Below, piece by piece: positions 1 to 3,562 of a DNA stretch of 8,565 nt; the stretch's first letter is position 1; each line of letters begins with the position of its first letter. The notes under the pieces are model-generated. The model searched no databases and was not told the origin of the DNA. It saw only the letters and a list, made by a program, of their open reading frames with translations. The DNA is from JAEVZK01 sp038202925 (GTDB lineage: Bacteria; Armatimonadota; Fimbriimonadia; Fimbriimonadales; Fimbriimonadaceae). The stretch spans positions 1 through 8,565 of the forward strand of contig JBBREM010000113.1 in assembly GCA_038202925.1 (NCBI GenBank), written 5' to 3'. The position numbers and the translations under genes were made by a program.

Positions 1-1
1 A

Positions 2-490
2 GCGGGCAGCAGGGAAGCGTTCGACCGGCTGATCGAGCGGTACGGCTCTCCTGTTCGGAAGTTCGTGTTTCGCCGCGCGCCTCAGGAAAGCGCGGAAGAT
101 TTGCTGCAGGAGATTTGGCTCGGAGCATGGCTCGCCCTGCCCGAATTCGACGGGCGCAGCCGGTTCGGCACCTGGCTCTATGGCATCGCGATCAATAAGT
201 GCAAGAACTACTACCGGTCCCAATCGCGAGCGCTATGCCACGTCGGCCTTGACGAGGCGCTGGCGTATACCGATGAACCAGTGTTCCGTTCGGCATCGGC
301 GGACTGCCTGCCGGAGGCGATCGCCGCGCTCTCGAAGACTCACCAGCAACTGCTGGACCTCTACTATTATGCGGAGCTAACCCTTCCCGAGATCGCGCGG
401 ATGCTCGATCAGAATCTGAACACGGTGAAGTACCGCTTCTACCGTGCCCACGGGGAGCTTGCCGCTCAGCTGAAGGAGGAGCCCAAGTGA
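2..490 (+). CDS. ECF-type RNA polymerase sigma factor (sigma-70 family), 5' partial
   Basis: Alternative sigma factor that would direct RNA polymerase to a stress or envelope regulon. The frame is open to the left edge, and the first visible residues (AGSREAFDRLIERYGSPVRK) already match the start of ECF region 2, so the true start lies upstream. The in-frame GTG at 65 is not the start. Region 2 continues with AEDLLQEIWLGAW, then FGTWLYGIAINKCKNYYR (region 2.3-2.4 pattern F-x2-W-x3-IA-x-N-x5-R). Region 4 is the C-terminal helix-turn-helix, from LPEAIAALSKTHQQLLDLYY to LPEIARMLDQNLNTVKYRFY, the usual 'EIA..l...l.TVK.R..RA' signature. 162 residues are visible, close to a complete ECF protein of about 170-190. 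The stop overlaps the start of the next gene, a putative anti-sigma factor, the normal arrangement for an ECF factor and its regulator. The family is certain; the ECF subgroup cannot be told. Confidence 0.93.
   Translation, partial: AGSREAFDRLIERYGSPVRKFVFRRAPQESAEDLLQEIWLGAWLALPEFDGRSRFGTWLYGIAINKCKNYYRSQSRALCHVGLDEALAYTDEPVFRSASADCLPEAIAALSKTHQQLLDLYYYAELTLPEIARMLDQNLNTVKYRFYRAHGELAAQLKEEPK
473..479 (+). promoter_or_regulatory. Shine-Dalgarno for the putative anti-sigma gene
   Basis: AAGGAGG lies inside the last codons of the sigma gene, 7 bases before the GTG at 487. It fixes GTG 487 as the start and implies coupled translation of the two genes. Confidence 0.75.
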
Positions 491-846
491 AGTCCTGCGC
501 GGCACGCGACGCCGATCTCTTTTTCAGCACCCACGCGGCCATCGGGCCGTTGCGGGCACTCTCGACATGGCTTCATCTCCGAGCGTGCCCTTCATGTCGC
601 GCGCGCCGCGCGGAGATGCGGCACATCAGCCGCGCTGTCGCGGGCGAACTGCGCGCCGGGCTACCCGCTTGGGCCGCGCCCTCGCTTGCTCGAGCCGTGC
701 TTATTAGGGTGGCGCTCGCCATGCTGATGATTTCGGTCGGAGTCGCCGGAGCTTGGGTTGCCGCCGACTATTTCTCGATTCAGCGGTACACTCCATCAGC
801 CGCTTCCTGCCCTACCTGCAAGCCGGCCCTGCCGCACTGCCAGTAA
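487..846 (+). CDS. Putative zinc-finger anti-sigma factor, single-pass membrane protein
   Basis: Likely holds the neighbouring sigma factor inactive at the membrane. The 119-residue protein has a short cytoplasmic N-terminus with HLRACPSC: His30, Cys34 and Cys37 form the H-x3-C-x2-C motif of zinc-binding anti-sigma (zf-HC2) domains, with Cys4 as the likely fourth ligand. One transmembrane helix runs from about residue 71 to 93 (VLIRVALAMLMISVGVAG), followed by a tail of about 25 residues that should face outward. The tail ends in CPTCKPALPHC, with Cys108, Cys111 and Cys118, which is unusual. The GTG start overlaps the sigma stop by 4 bases and has a strong Shine-Dalgarno 7 bases upstream. Role is inferred from the motif, membrane topology and gene order; overall similarity to named anti-sigma proteins was not testable. 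It is shorter than typical members, which have a larger extracytoplasmic domain. Confidence 0.72.
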   Translation: MKSCAARDADLFFSTHAAIGPLRALSTWLHLRACPSCRARRAEMRHISRAVAGELRAGLPAWAAPSLARAVLIRVALAMLMISVGVAGAWVAADYFSIQRYTPSAASCPTCKPALPHCQ

Positions 847-867
847 GGTAATCTCGCCTCCTCCCGG

Positions 868-942
868 GGGCGGTTAGCTCAGTGGTAGAGCACTTCGTTC
901 ACACCGAAGGGGTCACAGGTTCAAATCCTGTACCGCCCACCA
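868..942 (+). tRNA. tRNA-Val, anticodon CAC, with encoded CCA
   Basis: A complete cloverleaf can be folded by hand. Acceptor GGGCGGT (868-874) pairs with ACCGCCC (932-938). D stem GCTC (877-880) pairs with GAGC (888-891). Anticodon stem CTTCG (893-897) pairs with CGAAG (905-909) around loop TTCACAC, giving anticodon CAC at 900-902, which reads GUG valine. T stem ACAGG (915-919) pairs with CCTGT (927-931) around TTCAAAT. The discriminator is A939 and CCA is encoded at 940-942. It lies 21 bases after the anti-sigma stop on the same strand. I see no clear promoter of its own in that gap, so it may be co-transcribed or use a promoter inside the upstream gene. Confidence 0.97.
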
Positions 943-950
943 TTTCATTT

Positions 951-2279
951 TCACCGATGCAGGGCCAGCAGGTGGTGATGCGTGGCGAGGAGGTGGGCCG
1001 TCTTGGTGAGCAGCCGCTCGGTGTGAGGCTGCTGGAGGGGCATCATGGCGGCGGAGGCCATGCCGGAGATTCGGGCCCTGATCCTATCCCACTGCCGGGT
1101 GAAGCCTAGCCTGCGGATATGGATGCAGACCTCGCGCCGAACGATGTAGCCGGCGATTTTAAGCGCTGACCAGGGGTGGCGGCGAAAGCCGAGAATCCGG
1201 GTCAATGAGTGCGGCGAGGACGGCTTCCAGCGCCGCTGCCAAGGCGCGTCGCCGAGCAGCAAATTGAGCCGCTTCACCCCGTTCGAAATGGCTTGACGAC
1301 ACACCTCAATCTCGATCACAAGAAGAGGGCTGAAGGCTGCCCACTTCGGATCAAACCCCGAATAGCCGACGACTAGCTCGTCATGCGCTCGGATGAAGGA
1401 TTGCGCCGCCGCAACCTCGCCGTCGATGTAAAGCGACGCGACAAAGCCCTGCGAGCTGCAGTGGCCCGTCGCGAGCAGGCGCTCCTGATCAGGCAGCGGG
1501 AAGTAATTGTGATGCAGCCGGCCCTTCGAGCGGGCGCGCATGCGGTGCAGACGGGCAAGCTCGGCCACCCCCGACTGAAGCTCCTGCCCCTGACTGACGA
1601 TTTTGATCTCCCACACATGTCCTTTGCGTGTCAGCAGTTTGGGATAGTAGGCGATGTTGTCGCGCATCGACTTACTCAGGTTTTTCCGAAAGGCGTCCCA
1701 AGTTGGCGGCAAGTCGACGCCCCATGGGCCGGTCTTGTCGCGGATGCTCATCCATGACTGGGGTGGCTTGGCGAGCCTGGCCGCAACACCGCTGTCGGCT
1801 TGCATCAAGGTCAGCACGTAGCAGTCCCAGCGCCCCAAGCTCATCTGCTGTTCGAGGTGATCCATAAGACGCTTCAGAGCCGGAACCGAGTATCCGCGCC
1901 GGATGAGCAGAAGGGGCTCCTCGGTGAGGCCTCGCGGTTCGACTTCGCCGCTGTAGCCAACGGGCTTGACCTTGCGAAGCCGCCAAGGGGGAACCTCGCG
2001 GTAGAACATCGGAAAGAGACCGATGACCTCGCCTTGCTCGAATACGGCGACGACGTGCAGCCGACCGGCATCGCCAGTCAGCGGACAAACGCGGCCAAAT
2101 TGCGCCCACCAGTTCAGCAGCCACGCCCATTGATGGAAAGCGCTGAAGTGTTCAGCATCCTTGAGCAGCTCGTTCCAAAGGGCCTCAGCTCCAAGGAGGC
2201 TGAATTCGCTGTCGAACACGCGAATATCTGCGTGGGGGCGCAGGGGGATTTCGAGCGATGATAGTTGGCGTAGACTCAA
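951..2279 (-). CDS. GNAT-family acyltransferase, CelD/BcsL-like
   Basis: Predicted cytoplasmic acyl-CoA-dependent N-acyltransferase of the CelD/BcsL type (Acetyltransf_6 fold), a family often linked to exopolysaccharide or envelope-glycan modification. The substrate cannot be told. In the 442 residues, the N-terminal half has the family's typical aromatic stretch AFHQWAWLLNWWAQFG (about 47-62). The C-terminal GNAT half shows FVASLYIDGEVAAAQSFIR, then VVGYSGFDPKWAAFSPLLVI, then GVKRLNLLLGDAPWQRRWKP, matching the family order of beta strands, a 'Y..gfd..w..~SP' helix and a 'lG...~k..W' end. The C-terminus (about 380-442) is a basic, His-containing extension beyond the usual fold. The start is TTG: an in-frame TAG sits five codons upstream and a GAGG lies 5 bases before it, inside a hairpin. 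It lies 58 bases after the preceding minus-strand gene, probably in one transcript. Confidence 0.84.
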   Translation of the reverse strand: MSLRQLSSLEIPLRPHADIRVFDSEFSLLGAEALWNELLKDAEHFSAFHQWAWLLNWWAQFGRVCPLTGDAGRLHVVAVFEQGEVIGLFPMFYREVPPWRLRKVKPVGYSGEVEPRGLTEEPLLLIRRGYSVPALKRLMDHLEQQMSLGRWDCYVLTLMQADSGVAARLAKPPQSWMSIRDKTGPWGVDLPPTWDAFRKNLSKSMRDNIAYYPKLLTRKGHVWEIKIVSQGQELQSGVAELARLHRMRARSKGRLHHNYFPLPDQERLLATGHCSSQGFVASLYIDGEVAAAQSFIRAHDELVVGYSGFDPKWAAFSPLLVIEIEVCRQAISNGVKRLNLLLGDAPWQRRWKPSSPHSLTRILGFRRHPWSALKIAGYIVRREVCIHIRRLGFTRQWDRIRARISGMASAAMMPLQQPHTERLLTKTAHLLATHHHLLALHR

Positions 2280-2283
2280 AGTC

Positions 2284-2309
2284 GCCTCGATCTATCGTAC
2301 GTTCGAGGC
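2284..2309 (-). promoter_or_regulatory. Hairpin covering the Shine-Dalgarno of the GNAT gene
   Basis: A 7-bp perfect inverted repeat (GCCTCGA at 2284-2290, TCGAGGC at 2303-2309) with a 12-base loop lies in the 58-base gap between two minus-strand genes. In the minus-strand transcript the GAGG at 2288-2285, the only Shine-Dalgarno candidate for the TTG start at 2279, is within the 3' arm. The hairpin could limit translation of the GNAT gene. It has no U-tract, so it is not a classical intrinsic terminator. Confidence 0.4.
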
Positions 2310-2337
2310 TTGCCGCGATGCGCTTAGAAAGCTGCCA

Positions 2338-2766
2338 TCACTCCCGGCGCTTGGCGGCTTGCTTGTCAAACCAATGGAGGTTGCCATCGGGCGTGAGATC
2401 GCGCTCAAGCTCCAGCATCAGCCGCGCGGATTCGCTTTCGAAGTGATGGGTGCCGGCGATGTCACCCTGCCAGATGTTCTCGACGACCCAGGATGGCACC
2501 GGCATGAAGACGATGCGCTCCGGAGATTCCAGACGCACGCTCAGCACGGTGGCACTCGTGCGCGCGTCGGGGTAGATGAACTCGCAGATGATCGCGTTTG
2601 GCTCGTAGCGAGTCGTGCCCATTTGCGGAGGCCCCTTCACGCGCCCGTCGGCCAGCAGCTCGTTACTGAACGCCCCTTCAGATGGCTCACGCCCGGCGAG
2701 AAGGTCCTCGTACAGCGCCAGCCGCTTCTTGGCGGCGTACTCGTTGAGCGTCATGGGTTCATACAC
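2338..2766 (-). CDS. Hypothetical protein, 142 aa, soluble
   Basis: Not recognised. A small soluble protein, charged and mildly acidic overall, with no signal peptide or membrane segment. The N-terminus (TLNEYAAKKRLALYEDLLAG) should be helical. The middle is beta-rich (NAIICEFIYP; SATVLSVRLESPERIVFMPV), followed by the well-ordered segment PSWVVENIWQGDIAGTHHFE, which looks like a conserved core, and a basic tail. I chose GTG at 2766 because AGGAG at 2778-2774 is 7 bases upstream. The longer TTG at 2784 lies before that signal, and the ATG at 2754 has no Shine-Dalgarno. With GTG 2766 the gene overlaps the preceding membrane-protein gene by 8 bases, so the two are probably co-translated and may work together. 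Reality of the gene is supported by tight packing and high GC at third codon positions; function is unknown. Confidence 0.8.
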   Translation of the reverse strand: MYEPMTLNEYAAKKRLALYEDLLAGREPSEGAFSNELLADGRVKGPPQMGTTRYEPNAIICEFIYPDARTSATVLSVRLESPERIVFMPVPSWVVENIWQGDIAGTHHFESESARLMLELERDLTPDGNLHWFDKQAAKRRE

Positions 2767-3367
2767 GGGCGCGCTCCTTTTCAAGGAGCCACTTTTCTAG
2801 CCGGCCCTTCAACTCGCTGCCCCGCCGTCGGTTCGCAAGTAGTGTGTTTGCCTGCCTCGGCTCGACGAGGACGCGAACCGGCTTGTTCGCGACAATGGCC
2901 TCGATGCTCACCCATCGCCCTAATCCGAGATAGGTATGGATGTTCGGTCTGAAGCGCACCTCTTTGATCTCGAAGCGGTGCAGGCTGACGTTGTATTGTT
3001 CGCCACGGTACTCGAGGTGATCGCCCTCAAGGAAGAGAAATCCCAGATCCTCATGCGCGTCGAGCAACCCGATGTAGGCGGGCCGGGCAAAGCCGACGAA
3101 GATGCCCGCCGTCGTGTTCTTCATCGCTTTGGCAAGCAGCTTGCGCTGCAGCCTTTCACGCAGATTTTCATTGCCCATGAGGCCGAACTGGTTTACCGCC
3201 AGCCATCCCACGATGACGGCAACGGCGAAGATCACGACACCCGGCGTGGTGATCCCGCGCGCCTTCAGCATGATCGCTCCGGCGATGATCGCGAGCGGCA
3301 AGAAGCACAGAATCGGGACTAGGTTGCCCAACCACTTCTTGCGAGTGGTCCAGATCCGCTCAGCCAT
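2759..3367 (-). CDS. Hypothetical two-TM membrane protein with a C-terminal cytoplasmic domain
   Basis: Function unknown. From ATG 3367 the protein has 202 residues: a basic N-terminus (ERIWTTRKKW), a first membrane helix at about 14-35 (LGNLVPILCFLPLAIIAGAI), a second at about 43-64 (GVVIFAVAVIVGWLAVNQFG), then a soluble domain of about 135 residues that should be cytoplasmic. This domain has alternating short strands (LGFLFLEGDHLEYRGEQYNV; HRFEIKEVRF; WVSIEAIVANKPVRVLVEP) and ends in a basic helix, which suggests a PH-like barrel by eye only. Start choice: the frame is open to a GTG at 3490 with GAGG 5 bases upstream, but those 41 codons have about 51% G/C in third positions while the rest of the gene is clearly higher, so they look non-coding. 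ATG 3367 itself lacks a good Shine-Dalgarno. Stop overlaps the next gene by 8 bases. Confidence 0.75.
   Translation of the reverse strand: MAERIWTTRKKWLGNLVPILCFLPLAIIAGAIMLKARGITTPGVVIFAVAVIVGWLAVNQFGLMGNENLRERLQRKLLAKAMKNTTAGIFVGFARPAYIGLLDAHEDLGFLFLEGDHLEYRGEQYNVSLHRFEIKEVRFRPNIHTYLGLGRWVSIEAIVANKPVRVLVEPRQANTLLANRRRGSELKGRLEKWLLEKERARV
2774..2778 (-). promoter_or_regulatory. Shine-Dalgarno deciding the GTG start at 2766
   Basis: AGGAG on the minus strand, inside the end of the upstream membrane-protein gene, 7 bases before GTG 2766. It favours this start over TTG 2784 and ATG 2754. Confidence 0.65.
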
Positions 3368-3562
3368 CACGTGCAGTCTACAGCGAATGCCGCCATTGTC
3401 ATCCTGCAAGTGAGCTTGCGAACTGGAAGGATCTAGCTGTAGCCTGCTATCGATCCACACACGAGGGGTGCCAGTGGCAGATCCTTCCACTCATGCCTCG
3501 CGCAGGTCCAAAATGACCAGCACTACGAGCAGGTTGTTCCCTGATACACTTGAATCCAAGGC
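3368..3562. other. Divergent intergenic region between the hypothetical membrane gene and addB
   Basis: A 195-bp gap, assuming the ATG 3367 start, that must hold promoters for both directions. It carries an 11-bp inverted repeat described separately. On the plus strand TGATACACT at 3542-3550 resembles an extended -10 (TGnTACACT), but there is no matching -35 at 17 bp, and transcription would begin only about 6 bases before the addB ATG. No Shine-Dalgarno with usable spacing precedes that ATG either, so a near-leaderless addB message is possible. I see no convincing minus-strand promoter. Promoter assignments here are weak. Confidence 0.35.
3424..3489. repeat. 11-bp perfect inverted repeat, 44-bp spacer
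   Basis: TGGAAGGATCT at 3424-3434 is the exact reverse complement of AGATCCTTCCA at 3479-3489. The repeat lies centrally in the divergent intergenic region. It could be a paired operator site for a regulator of one or both flanking operons, or a long hairpin in a leader transcript. No function is shown. Confidence 0.55.

Noticed and set aside
65..67. GTG at 65 as the sigma factor start
   Set aside because: The frame is open to the window edge and the upstream codons encode conserved ECF region 2 sequence (REAFDRLIERYG).
317..325. GCGATCGC octamers as HIP1-like repeats
   Set aside because: Only a couple of copies are visible (near 317 and 4704), as expected in GC-rich DNA; not an enriched repeat.
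758..792. TTGCCG ... TACACT as a promoter for the tRNA gene
   Set aside because: The spacer is 23 bases, too long for a sigma-70 promoter, and both boxes lie in coding sequence.
2161..2952. Plus-strand open frame of 263 codons lying antisense to the GNAT start and both hypothetical genes
   Set aside because: It crosses three genes and their spacer, its protein has no recognisable domain and odd composition, and the minus-strand genes have proper overlaps, ribosome sites and coding third-position bias.
3368..3490. Upstream extension of the membrane-protein gene to GTG 3490
   Set aside because: A GAGG lies 5 bases before it, so it is possible, but the 41 codons show about 51% GC3 and include cta, aga and agg, unlike the rest of the gene, and overlap the inverted repeat. 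Kept only as an alternative.
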